From Bugulina stolonifera (taxonomy: Eukaryota; Bryozoa; Gymnolaemata; Cheilostomatida; Bugulidae), in the NCBI GenBank assembly GCA_935421135.1, contig OW285188.1:22111233-22175232 (forward strand): a stretch of 64,000 bases of DNA, read 5' to 3'. The translations under genes and the position numbers were made by a program. Below, piece by piece: positions 36,001 to 62,555 of the stretch. The number at the start of each line of letters is the position of its first letter. Position 1 is the first letter of the stretch. The notes under the pieces are model-generated. The model searched no databases. It saw only the letters and a program-made list of their open reading frames with translations, and had not been told where the DNA came from.

Positions 36001-39000
36001 AATATACATATACGTGTTGGCCTACAGACATTCAGCATGTAATACTAATATACATATACGTGTTGGCCTACAGACATTCAGCATCTAATACTAATATACA
36101 TATACGTGTTGGCCTACAGACATTCAGCATCTAATACTAATATACATATACGTGTTGGCCTACAGACATTCAGCATGTAATACTAATATACATATACGTG
36201 TTGGCCTACAGACATTCAGCATCTAATACTAATATACATATACGTGTTGGCCTACAGACATTCAGCATGTAATACTAATATACATATACGTGTTGGCCTA
36301 CAGACATTCAGCATGTAATACTAATATACATATACGTGTTGGCCTACAGACATTCAGCATGTAATACTAATATACATATACGTGTTGGCCTACAGACATT
36401 CAGCATGTAATACTAATATACATATACGTGTTGGCCTACAGACATTCAGCATCTAATACTAATATACATATACGTGTTGGCCTACAGACATTCAGCATGT
36501 AATACTAATATACATATACGTGTTGGCCTACAGACATTCAGCATGTAATACTAATATACATATACGTGTTGGCCTACAGACATTCAGCATGTAATACTAA
36601 TATACATATACGTGTTGGCCTACAGACATTCAGCATGTAATACTAATATACATATACGTGTTGGCCTACAGACATTCAGCATGTAATACTAATATACATA
36701 TACGTGTTGGCCTACAGACATTCAGCATGTAATACTAATATACATATACGTGTTGGCCTACAGACATTCAGCATGTAATACTAATATACATATACGTGTT
36801 GGCCTACAGACATTCAGCATGTAATACTAATATACATATACGTGTTGGCCTACAGACATTCAGCATGTAATACTAATATACATATACGTGTTGGCCTACA
36901 GACATTCAGCATGTAATACTAATATACATATACGTGTTGGCCTACAGACATTCAGCATGTAATACTAATATACATATACGTGTTGGCCTACAGACATTCA
37001 GCATGTAATACTAATATACATATACGTGTTGGCCTACAGACATTCAGCATCTAATACTAATATACATATACGTGTTGGCCTACAGACATTCAGCATGTAA
37101 TACTAATATACATATACGTGTTGGCCTACAGACATTCAGCATCTAATACTAATATACATATACGTGTTGGCCTACAGACATTCAGCATGTAATACTAATA
37201 TACATATACGTGTTGGCCTACAGACATTCAGCATCTAATACTAATAAATACATGTATATGTTCTTATGGAAGGTTAATGGACTTGCATTAGCATTATCGA
37301 GTAACAGACAGAACATAGCAACTAAGACAACACATTATACATGTACATAACTATAATACATGTATAATAAACACTAATGTGTATTATGTAGCATGTATCC
37401 TCTATTACACGCTGCCCAGGTGAACTGGTAACAAAGATGTATGTAATACTAATACATGAGCAGGTATATAACGCAATGTACAACAGGAATATGGATGGAC
37501 AAATGGACATGCTGTGTTTAGTATACGTGTGTATGTATTATCATTTCTATTGCTAACTATATCTAAACACATCTAGCCATCTAGTAAATGTGGTTATACA
37601 TGTATCGGCAAAGAGATAAAGCAAGGAGTTATCTACTATCTACACTGTAGCTCTAACATGTAACAAAAATAGCTAGGGCATCGGATATACTATACAAGTT
37701 GCATTGCTACGTAATATATCAAATACAATGTATATAAGGTTTAACATTGGCTACAATTTACAAAAAAGCAAATAATTGCAAAATAATATAGAAGTACAAC
37801 ATTTCGTATCAATACCTCGTTCCACCCAGCAACCTAAAATCAGGCATAATTGTTAATCTCATATTTTTCATTATTATGAATCCTGATTACATCTAGTCCA
37901 GTGCATCTCGAGTTAAGAAAAGCCAATAATACTTAATACACAGCTTTAATTTTCAAATAGTATAAACGCACACGAAATAAATATATGGAATGGAAATTTA
38001 TTATTTCCTAGGATTAAATGAAACATACGTATGTCAGCACCTTTTAAGAGTTTGAATGTTTATATGCAGATATGAAATTTCACATGCAGCGGAGGCATGT
38101 CAAATGCGTTACAGAGGCTTGTAAAAAAGAAACTTACCTTTGCCTGGCTTTCTCTTTGAGCAAAGAATGCACCTGCACGGCATTCAGCACTGGCCTATCG
38201 TTGAAGTTCTTACTAATTGAAGTCATCCATTGTGGGTACGCACTGCTCGGTAGGATTCGGAACTTAGAGAAGAACTCGGCAAAATGGATGATATTTTTAT
38301 CATGGAGGCCGATTCTCTGCAGCATTCTCAAGTAGAGTTGCTGACTTATCTGCTTTCCCGTGATCATCGTCACTATTCTGTAGAGAGCCTCTCTGAAAAC
38401 ATATGAATGGAGATCATGAAGTCATGTTATATGCACACAATGTGAATATTAGTATAGTGTTACTGTTATGTAATGTACATTAATTATATTATACATGTAC
38501 ATGTAGTTTGGTATGTTGTACTATTTGAAACAGGTTGCAGCTAGTTATTATTACCTACTACACATAACTGCAAATGCATGTACATGTAAAGTACATGTAT
38601 ATATGTAAGTCAATAGATACACTCCTGTATTTATATAGTAACATTAAAAGTTTTAGGGCTAAGTCAGAGCGGAGTATCTATGAACACTCGAGCACTTTCC
38701 TGTGTGTAACTTAAGTTGTCAGGTGCAACACAATGCATGTACCCAAAACATAACTCTTGTAGCAATATTTATCACATAAGACTACCCAACGATTTACATA
38801 ATTATAAAGTACCCATTATTGTCATTAGAAATGCCTGCCATTATCAGATAGAGAAACAATAAGGCCACCGATACAAACCCTCAGTTGCTAAGTAAGTTCT
38901 CACTATGGAATATAATAGTCAGGAAATTGCATCTGGTTGTAATAAAACTGATAGCAACTGAATATAGATTTTTATTATCATAATCTAAAACATACTTTGG

Positions 39001-40555
39001 TATAATCACTGTTTACAATGTCGCATTTTATGAAAATGTGAGCTTGACATATAGACACGGCTCATGTTTTCTATTTGCTTTTGTTCAATTAAATGATATT
39101 GGATATAACTTTTATTGGAAATAAACTGTATGACAGCATTGAAACCCTGTATGACAAGTACCTCCATTTGAAGTAACCACTTACTGATCATGTGGGCCAT
39201 ACATTTGCACGTACATGTGCATGTATGTGTACATGTACGTGTATGTGTACATGTACATGTACATGTACATGTACATGTACATGTACAAGCATTCTGTTGT
39301 AAAATTGATAGTACATGGTATTTGAAAATGTACGCTGAAAGCAATCTGCATACATGTACACCGAAGTTTTAAGTTCAAGAAAAATTTAAACTTAAAAAAT
39401 CTTTGCATATTACATGTACATGTAGGTGAAAATTGATTAACATGAACACAGACAAGATGACAACGGCATTAGAAATACCTGTTGACATTTCCTTGTCCTT
39501 GGGGATCGTTGTCTTTGAACTTCTTTTGAACCTCATGGAAATGAGTTCTACATTTCTCTTTGATCATTGATTCCAGCTCATCGATCTCTAACCGAGACTG
39601 TGTTGAGGCCTGTGACAGCCTGCTAGACACCCGACTCAGTGCACCGTCTCTGCTACCAATCTGACTCCGGTTCCCTACAAGAATACTTATTCCTGAGCAT
39701 GAATGAGTCTGATCTCTCTTCACAAATAGACAAGGCTTTCGTTGAGTGTTACTTAGTGAGTCTCATCAATTCAATAAACAGTTCATAGTCAACTTTGAAG
39801 TGCTTTCTTGAGGTAGGCTTGAGTCATGTTCCAGATTGAATAACTACTATGAGTTAGACTAGATCTTTCTGATTACTGACCAAAATTTGTTGTTTACTGA
39901 ATGACGTTGCACACATGTTTGTCTACATGTAGAGTAAATTAGTTCTCAATCTCAAAGCTAGTACATTAATATCTAAAATGGATCTGGCCGCAGGTTATGT
40001 TGTTAGGAGTAGGACTACACCTTCCAGTCAGTGAGAGTTTTACCAGAAATATTTCTACCAGCTATATTAAATCGAAATGGCATGCATTGGGTAAGTAGAA
40101 AGTATTATAAAGAAACTAATTATCTAGAAAGGAAGTAACTTGTATAGTAAGAGGTGTCAGTAAAAGGTAAGTAGCTAGGCTAATCTAATAGACAAGCACC
40201 AGAAAGTTAGAAACATCCACTCACCAAAGATAGGTAATCTAGTTTTATTAGGGTCACCCTCTGTAACCTGCACACCTTCTGGTATAGGCTCTATCCTTTG
40301 TGGAGTGTACTCTCTGCTAGCCCCAACCGATTGAGCTCTACTGGCTGGGGTACTCAGTCTCTTTGGTACTCTATATTCTTTTTCAGCCGCCAACGGACGG
40401 CTTCCAAGTCTGGAACTTGGTGCGTTTCCACCAACCACATCTATCTGAGCTGGCCCTGGCGCCATCCCAGACATGGGGTGTTGTATGGCTGGAAGCATTG
40501 GTAATCGTGCAGACTGCTGCGTAACAGGCCTACTGGCTACCCCTGCTCGAGACAT
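27036..40555 (-). CDS. EFCAB6: EFCAB6-like protein with many degenerate EF-hands
   Basis: Calcium-binding-type repeat protein of the EFCAB6 family, which is associated with sperm flagella and cilia. Exons (5' to 3'): 40555-40225, 39674-39479, 38392-38138, 37833-37816, 33388-33251, 32862-32717, 32516-32380, 32145-32023, 31789-31599, 31082-30906, 30660-30489, 29835-29756, 29438-29195, 28496-28327, 28098-27927, 27631-27459, 27078-27036; 921 aa in one frame. The N-terminus is disordered (Pro/Ser/Arg). Repeating modules follow: helix-loop-helix units such as MDPYGTGHISKDEF, LDRVGNGMLTLPEF, TNRDGKLEWLQF and SDGDVKYAEFMAQF, separated by linkers. Many loops lack canonical acidic positions, as in the family, so only some may bind calcium. 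Human EFCAB6 is longer (about 1500 aa). The last exon ends an EF loop abruptly (DLSG-S) and is the least certain. The 18-nt exon can be skipped in frame. Confidence 0.78.
29106..29195. repeat. Three copies of AGAAGTTGTCCTCTCTT next to EFCAB6-like exon 13
   Basis: AACAGAAGTTGTCCTCTCTT, then ATCAGAGTTGTCCTCTCTTT, then AACAGAAGTTATCTTCTCT occur at about 40-50 base spacing. The third overlaps the exon-13 donor region. Confidence 0.7.
31241..31364. repeat. Pentanucleotide microsatellite (GCTAT)n
   Basis: Eighteen perfect units at 31241-31330 are followed by degenerate units. The array lies in an EFCAB6-like intron. Confidence 0.97.
33551..37246. repeat. 46-bp satellite array, 80 copies, in an EFCAB6-like intron
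   Basis: The unit is TAATACTAATATACATATAC + GTGTTGGCCTACAGACATTCAGCATS. I counted 80 copies, nearly identical. Almost all variation is at one position (S = C or G), 38 C and 42 G, with C commoner in the first half and a run of 12 G copies at 36499-37005. One copy (about 35410) has a single inserted T. The intron (33389-37815) is otherwise short on both sides. A divergent ancestral-looking copy lies at about 33510-33555. Confidence 0.98.
37816..37833 (-). other. EFCAB6: Candidate 18-nt microexon of the EFCAB6-like gene
   Basis: On the minus strand the order is TTTTAG|18 nt|GTATTG, encoding LLGGT between split Arg codons (AG|G ... AG|A). The flanking exons join in frame with or without it, so it would be a symmetric cassette exon adding six residues. 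Support is from splice signals and phase only. Confidence 0.4.
39205..39290. repeat. (GTACAT)n / TACATG microsatellite
   Basis: An alternating GTACAT/GTGTAC repeat in an EFCAB6-like intron; the perfect core is about 39246-39287. It is self-complementary and able to fold back. Confidence 0.9.
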
Positions 40556-40668
40556 TGTTGCTTATCGAATCTTGTTTTTCTAACTTCTACACTATGTTAT
40601 TATATTCTACCCTACTATCACATTACAATTCTAAACGGGTGGCAATCCACCATCTTGTATAGAAAAGT

Positions 40669-40683
40669 GTTGTCATTAGCGAC
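40669..40683 (-). promoter_or_regulatory. Candidate RFX X-box upstream of the EFCAB6-like gene
   Basis: GTTGTC-ATT-AGCGAC fits the X-box consensus RYYNYY-N(1-3)-RRNRRY used by RFX factors at ciliary genes. It lies 114 bases upstream of the start codon, within the usual 50-250 base range. The consensus is loose, so chance is possible. Confidence 0.45.
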
Positions 40684-42667
40684 CTCACTTGGTAACAATT
40701 TCTATATCTAAGTCCTTAAGGTTAAGCTAGTCTGAAGGAGTGTAGACAACCATCGAATCATAAATGCTTTTAGATATTTCTTAACACAAACACTCCATGC
40801 TATCCTTAGAATTTCCAATAATACAACACCACAATATTACAATGCCACTTAAAATACAAACCTGAGATAAGAAAGGATTCTAGGTAAACAGAGGAGGAGG
40901 ATACCTTAGCAAACCCCTGCACTTCAACATTCTGTATCCACCTATTAGGTTATCAAACAGTTGTTCAGGTAGTAATATCATTGACTATACACATTTAATG
41001 TGAACCCAAAAGTAAATATCCAAAGGTTCTATGGTCATTCAATATTCTGTATTGATATGCAAACAAAAGAGCAATAAGTGCCAATAGATTGCATGTTTAT
41101 GTTAGAACTGTAATGGTGCTATTATATTTCAGATTTGATGAAAGCTATCCAGCCATGAATGAAAATCAATAGAGTTAGGTTGTTGAGCCATATGAAGCTA
41201 TTTGGACATATTATACTATATTTGTGAATATCTTACTTACAATCTTACATGATATTTATTCTTGAGAGATATTATCTAATATTGACTTCAGTGGAGTGCC
41301 ACTGCCAGTACACTATGAATTCAATGGATGACATGCACTTAAATTTGAACTGAAGTAGTTAAAATATAGACCAGGTATTATATATGATTCTATTGACTGT
41401 GAACTATAACATAACCAGGGGTTTCTTATAAAATCCCAGATGAAGTTGTCTACTCCATTATATACGATACCTCCTCTCAATCTAATTGCCCCAACCTAAG
41501 ACCTAAGGTTGTTTAAAATCGTGCAGTATTTCAGCTAATTGATGGTGTTACATCTCACAGAGTCACCATATGAAACACTTCTTCATTACCACCATCATTT
41601 ATAAGTTGTCCCCTCCTAGTTTGTCTATTCCTTATTTTTTCCTTTACTACCCTGTATATTAGATAACATGTACATGTGTACAATGTACATTAGAGAATGC
41701 AGCATGGAAGCACAAGATTCTACATACATGTACTATCTACATTGTATGTACAAGTACATTATGTGTATTTCGGAGTTGTGTTCACTGCGTAGCATGTTAC
41801 TAAGGGGGTAGGCAACTCCAGAAATTGTTTTGTAATAATGATAATTTACATGTATTGTATTTGCTAGCTCAAATACATGTATCATGTCTTGTCTGTTTTA
41901 CCACATAGTCGTCAATCGTCAAAATTTATACTGTTATCATATTCTAACAAAATAGCACCTACATTTATCACAAGGACTAACACCAGCTAATATTCCACTA
42001 GAATTGAATGTTCTCTTTATTACTCAATCAGGTCAAGCTTATCTTGAGAAATCAGTTTAAACTGGATTTTTCAGGTGCAGCTGCAGTGACCACTCAATGC
42101 CAATATTTTATCAAAATATACAAGAAAAGGAATTCCTGGTTTAGATTAAATTTCATTAGATCTCCAGAGGTACGCCATCAGGAAATACCCTCCAAAAAAA
42201 AACCATAGGCAGAGCTTGGAATACAATACTGTATGATGTTTTGATATTATGCATCTAGCCCATGCACCCTGCTCTGATGGAGCAGCTGCCCTAAACCTAA
42301 CTGTCAAAACAACATAAAGACAAGAATATTCAACAGAATTTATTTATTTTTGTCAAGTTTTTGTAGTTTCAGTTTTCTACGAACAATATAGTTATACTAT
42401 TATTATAAGGTTACCATACAGGATAGACCAAAATAAAGGAACACACATAATGATTTAAGAATTTCTATTCATATATATAATAGAATAATATATATATATA
42501 ATATAATTATCACAACATTACCTACTATATTAGCATAATGCAAGTTTACCTACTCTAACTTCCACTGATATTTTATGATAGTAATAAGCTGGCAATTAAT
42601 ACCTCATACAGACAAACCTAAGGTGTATTCTGTAGTATTCCTTCTTAATGATGATTGGACAGTAGCA

Positions 42668-42711
42668 GTACTACTGCAAGGCACCACTGTGAGGTACCAC
42701 TGCAGTAGTAC
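42668..42711. repeat. Perfect 11-bp inverted repeat
   Basis: GTACTACTGCA (42668-42678) and TGCAGTAGTAC (42701-42711) with a 22-base loop containing GGCACCACTGTGAGGTACCA, itself repetitive. Confidence 0.75.
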
Positions 42712-43924
42712 CACTGTAGCACAAGGGATATTTATAACAAAGAGATTAGCTTAATGGCTTTTAGCAACTTAAACTGAAATTTTTATCTCCTTCTAAGCAC
42801 CAAAACTGTTTGAATATAAAAATTTAAAAAAATTGTTCCTTAATTCTGTTTATAATTATCTTTGAGAGTGAAGTATTTTTTATAACTTGTTATTAAAGCT
42901 GGCAGATGATGTAAATATAGCCAGCATAGAGCAAATGGGGAGTATAGTTAAGATAAAGGCAAAAGCCAATGCTATTAAATTGGGATCCCACAAACTTGAA
43001 TACATACATCATAGTTATAATAGGTAACTGGATATAGCTATACTGGAGATAATGTTCTATGCTATATTATCATATTAATTTAGTATGCTCTTTGCTATCC
43101 CAGAGACAAGGCAGATGAGGCTGAGTAGCTGAAGGTATTTGAGCATCTCATTGGTCAAGAAATTGGTAAAATGGGAATTCTCAGATGTAACTCTTTGGAA
43201 TTACCTCCTCTTGTTGTAAATACTATCATTAGAATAACATTCAAGGTACACCAGAAGGGATGGTTTTGGTGTCGTGAAAGGAGTGGGTGTGGTAATATAA
43301 GCTACCTACATGTCTACAGAGGCTACCTACACCATTATAACTAACTACAGACAGTGAAGGGGTGCTACAGCTAACTAAAAGATAGTGCAAAGAAAATACC
43401 ACAATACTCTAACTAGGACAATACTGAATAATTTCTGACAAAAATAATGAATCAATCTAGAGCTCAAGTATTGATGCAGAGAGCTCTGGCTGCTAAGTGA
43501 GTATAAGAAGAAAAATAATTTATACATAATATAATTTTTTGTCATAAATATCTACAGATGATATCTACATATAAGAATATCTAAGCTTTAGGTATATCGA
43601 ATGACTACAATCACGGCTAGATATCTGAACTACAATCAACGACATAATAGTAATTTGTAGCAGCTTATTTCAGCACTGTAGTATAGGATACTTTTGTATA
43701 TAATATAGATATATATATACTGTATAATATGGGATACGGTTGTCTCCATGAGGCTAGGTAGAAATGCTAGCCAAGAACTAGTAACCTGTTAGTGAAGTTC
43801 TCTGATGTGTAAGGGAAGATTGTGGGGTAACTGTCTGCATAGGAGATGCTGGTCCTGTGTGGAGTATCTCTGGATATATTATATAATTCATTCACTTCCT
43901 CTCCACAACATGGTCTTCAGTTAA

Positions 43925-58787
<14,863 letters not shown>

Positions 58788-59796
58788 GATGAATGGTGGT
58801 TGATGTCAACCTGACTGACTCATGTCCCATCATATGCCAAAGTTACAGCTTGCTAGTTTTTGTACACGAACTCAGATTGAAATAGCCTAATAGCTTCCCA
58901 ATAAAATGCAAGTCATAAGTAATTATTTGAGGAAATAAAAATCATTATTTTATAGTAAATAAAAAAAGATATTTTTCAGCTTACCAGATCACTCCTTCTA
59001 GAGGCTTGCAAGCTGCCAACACTCATGAACATCTAGTGCTCAGCATTCATCTCTTGCTGTCATATCCTGGAGCACCCAAGTCTTGGCGTCTCCACCTGCA
59101 CAATATCCAGTTAAACTAGATATGCAAGCAAATCAGGTCCAGCATCTAACACCAACCAAGCACCTACACTACCTGACCCACATGCAAAGCCAGTGAACAA
59201 AAACGTCACGTGACTAGGTCGTGTACCACAATGCCTAGCTTCTACTATACAAACACACCCACAATGTATACGCCGTTGCCATCGTAACCACGATATCTTC
59301 GCGAATCGATGATTAGTAGAGAGTTGTCTTCTATTGGCTTTGACAATATTGGGAGCACAACTCTTAATATAACTCTACATTCAACTTTTGATATTTACAT
59401 GGTTGTATTCAATCAAATCAACAACATACGTTACACTTACAGTTAATGTAGTTTATATAATAATATTTATTGCATACAATATATTGATCATATAAAATAG
59501 GCAAGGTAAACTGACATTGCATAAATTGAGTAAAACTTCATCAGTAGAAAATTTGAAAAAAATTTTATCTAAATACCATAGCACTAACATTCTATTAGTT
59601 AAACAGCAGTGACTTACAAACTTATGCTTTGCTATCATTTTGGTTTGTCAAGTACCTGTTGACTATATCAAATATCGAAATCAAAAATTCCGAATATTAA
59701 TCATATTTATGCATTGTAAATAATGAAAGCAGCCTTTGACTAGTGTTTCGACCAGTTATCTACTAACATACATAAGCACCTTACAGTGATTGAGAA
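58788..59796. promoter_or_regulatory. NLK upstream region with probable 5' non-coding exon
   Basis: On the minus strand a good donor, GATCTG|GTAAGCTG, at about 58984 could end a non-coding first exon. A GC-richer block at 59160-59310 carries a perfect E-box palindrome (59205-59214) and CpGs, as expected of an NLK promoter. No coding exon was seen. The ORF at 59453-59638 has no support. Confidence 0.4.
59205..59214. promoter_or_regulatory. CLEAR-type E-box GTCACGTGAC upstream of NLK
   Basis: This is a perfect 10-base match to the palindromic MiT/TFE (TFEB/MITF) CLEAR consensus, 418 bases upstream of the NLK start codon, in the most CpG-rich part of the intergenic DNA. USF/MYC-type bHLH factors could also bind it. 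Confidence 0.5.
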
Positions 59797-59802
59797 TTTA
59801 TT
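59797..59802 (-). terminator. Poly(A) signal of the PAFAH1B-like gene
   Basis: TTTATT on the plus strand (AATAAA in transcript sense) lies 23 bases after the stop codon. Another at 59818-59823 abuts the stop. Confidence 0.5.
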
Positions 59803-59824
59803 CACATTGCATACAAATTTATTC

Positions 59825-61829
59825 TTATGACAAAGGATCATCTGAAATGTTACCAGACTTGGAAAAATCCTTTAACAATGTTTGTATTTCTTCAAGAATA
59901 GGTTCACAGAATTTTTCATAACCAGCAGCTGTGAAGTGTAGATAATCGTACATATCTCTGTGGTTGATAGTACCATCATAGGGGTTAATAAACAGGCCTG
60001 GGTCTACAGTGACTAGATGTGTCTTTTCTAAATCGTTCAATCCCTTAGCTAACATTAGATTTATTTCTCCGATCTTGACCCTTAACTTGTTGTGAGTTCG
60101 TCCTCTGGGTGGAATACTCTACAGAATTGCAAGTAAATATGATATTAGACTGTCATATGTATATCAGAAACTGAGTACATGACCAGAATTAGCTTATGTG
60201 ATATAAGTGTAAAAATAGTAAATATGAGATGTTGGCAGGTGTAAACATTACATTACTAACTTATAGTCACATTTAGTGTCCGATAATCGACTGAAACAGT
60301 TTAGGCATATATTTCTCCGATATCCCATTACATTGCTGGTAAGTCTCACTACAGACAGACTACTACGATATTAGCTACGGTTGTTTACTAGAGATGGATA
60401 CTCACCACTACTACGATATTAGCTACGGGTTGTCTAGAACGAATAGCGGAGACAATAGCCATGATGCCTTCATAAGTCTCCTCTGATGTGTTGTCATAGT
60501 TATTAGTTCCCACACATAGCGCAATAACCTATAAAAACATTCAAGCATAGGGTAAATGGAGTACCAATCTTAACGCCCACTAGAATACAATAATGAAATA
60601 GGATTGTGTCTAACAGCTCATATACTAGCTATACATGGGAAACGAACAAAAAACACACATGCAAGTCTATATCAGGAGTAAGCCCACTGACAATGTATCA
60701 ATGCAGGCTGACATATACAGACACATGAATGGAGGAGAGAAGATGCTGTTCTGAGGAATTCCACTGCTATCAAATTATACTTCCAAAATAGTCTATACAG
60801 TATACTGAAATAACTGGTTTGAACAGAACATAGCCATCTAGCCTATGTTATATATACATGTAGTAGGATATTTAAAATAAACAAGAAGTACTCGCTGGAA
60901 CATATTTGGGAAGTAGTATCAGCTGGAGCCAAATCAGAGGTTTGTGAACAAGCTGTGATAATTGCTGTAGATGAAGGAGGGCACTGCTTGTAAATGTGGG
61001 TTAAATCTGCGTAAACATACAGTTTACCTGAGCATACTTCTAATAGGCTAGTAATGCTATACTGTAATTCTAGCATAAATTTTGGAATTAGAGCAAATTT
61101 GCTATTAGTTTGATAAGAAAGATGCTAAAACTGCATGATTGTACGTCCATAACCATTAATCCTGAAAGCATAAGTAAATAGATAAAGAACGCAATCCCAG
61201 ACACAGTTTAATTACACACAGTACCTGAGGTGACATATTATCCATTTCACCATTCATGCATCGCCACAAGACGTGCTGTGTCTGGTCCCCTCCAATACCA
61301 AAGTTCAAACAGTGCAGTGGTGCAAACATTTTATCCCAAATCTAAGAAAAAATTAAGTCATGAAACCTATACTATATACTATACTATATTGTATAATATA
61401 TATAGGCCTAACCAAGATACAAAATCACAATCCAAGCAAATGACACAAAATCAATATTTGATAGGATATATTCTGGTATATTGTGTGTAAAAGGACATAC
61501 ATTAGCGACGTTAAGGTGAGCAAAGAGTGAATCTCCAATAAGCACTACATCAGGTTCTCTCTCTTGTGCTTCCACCACAAATCTTTGATGCTGCAAAATA
61601 ATCATTGTGATCTGCATCAGCAATATATATCGTAGTAATAAAGATATTAAAATTGCAACTTGTAGGTCTATCTCAACCTGAAGACCTGAAGCATGATATT
61701 CCATTGCTAAATTTTTGTCTCCACTACAACTACTATTTGAAATAAAAAACAATTTACCATTGACATCCAGTTATTATCACCCCTCACATCCTCAACAGGC
61801 TCGGGCTTGGTGGCGGTATTAAGTGACAT
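59825..61829 (-). CDS. PAFAH1B2: Platelet-activating factor acetylhydrolase IB alpha subunit (PAFAH1B2/3 type)
   Basis: SGNH/GDSL hydrolase that removes the acetyl group from platelet-activating factor. In other animals it is a cytosolic dimer that binds LIS1. Exons (5' to 3'): 61829-61758, 61590-61501, 61341-61225, 60528-60406, 60118-59825; 231 aa, the usual length for the family (about 229-231). Seen: block I GDSLFAH with nucleophile Ser45; LNFGIGGD with HVLWR, the Gly block; VGTNN (99-103), the Asn block; and MYDYLHFT with Asp192 and His195 completing the triad. All catalytic positions are intact. The start MSLNTATKPEP is followed by VRGDNNWM, matching vertebrate DIQGDDRWM. It lies head-to-head with DLEC1. 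It cannot be decided from this window whether it is a B2 or B3 orthologue; a single pre-duplication gene is likely. Confidence 0.95.
60359..60428 (-). repeat. Duplicated exon-4 end of the PAFAH1B-like gene
   Basis: The 22-base segment ACTACTACGATATTAGCTACGG at the 3' end of exon 4 (60407-60428 on plus) recurs perfectly 48 bases away inside the following intron (60359-60380). The intronic copy has no GTGAGT, so it should not act as a donor. Confidence 0.9.
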
Positions 61830-62555
61830 TCCTCGCGATGATATTTATAATACACGCCAACTTGAACTGGCCGGGCCCAAAACTAAGTTATTGAATTGAA
61901 ATTAACAACTGAGCGGATTTGTAAATCATACCAGGACAACCATTACCAAGGAAATTTATAGCGACCCACTTGTTCTATAAAATAATAAATTTTCACATTA
62001 TTTTGTGAACTTGTTGAAAAAATGTTGTGGGTCAAGGTCGCGGAAGCGGAATTAGCTCTTTAACACAAGAGACGGAAAACATCATAACTACGCCCATAGA
62101 AACTGTGTACAAATGGCCGACAATTACTGCTAATCACGTTTCTGTTATTTTAGTAGGTTTCCGTTTATTCTCAGCTACATGCAACGTCCATTAACTTGAA
62201 AAATTAACCTTATCTTTGCTTTAAAATTTAAAATATATTTAAAAAATGTTGTGTGAAATTCAAGCCGGTTTAGAAAAATATATAAATTTGTTCAGCAGTT
62301 ATAGCAAGGAGAAGTTTGGTGTAACAAAAATCATTTTATTTAGGGATGTTCTTTTGTAACAAATTTGCTATCATCATGTTGCCTGTATAAATTAATTGCT
62401 ATGTGATGCACTGGTACATTGCGATCAGCCGCTGTACAGCAGCTAGTGAGTGTGGATCGTATAGTACAGTACAGACTGAGTTACTGGTTGTCTTAACCTG
62501 TAGTAGTGGTGAGCCAAACTAGTATTTGAGTGCTGTTTATTATTTCTCAATAGGA
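61830..62555. promoter_or_regulatory. Bidirectional promoter region between PAFAH1B-like and DLEC1
   Basis: The two start codons are only 726 bases apart on opposite strands. The half nearest PAFAH1B (61830-62060) is richer in CpG (GGTCGCGGAAGCGG at about 62036). A GTTGCC half-site resembling half of an X-box is at about 62379, but the second half is poor. Confidence 0.45.

Larger units (their letters stand above)
40556..43924. other. Intergenic between EFCAB6-like promoter and NLK 3' end
   Basis: About 3.4 kb without a recognised gene. It contains the EFCAB6-like upstream region (X-box candidate at 40669-40683), an 11-bp hairpin at 42668-42711, and TTTATTTATT near 42340 that could be a distal NLK poly(A) region on the minus strand. 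The plus ORF at 42008-42208 resembles nothing known to me. Confidence 0.4.

Noticed and set aside
33551..37246. CRISPR-like appearance of the regular 46-bp array
   Set aside because: There are no unique spacers: the whole unit is repeated, and it lies in an intron of an animal gene.
62370..62400. X-box in the DLEC1 promoter
   Set aside because: Only the left half (GTTGCC) is good; the right half does not fit RRNRRY.
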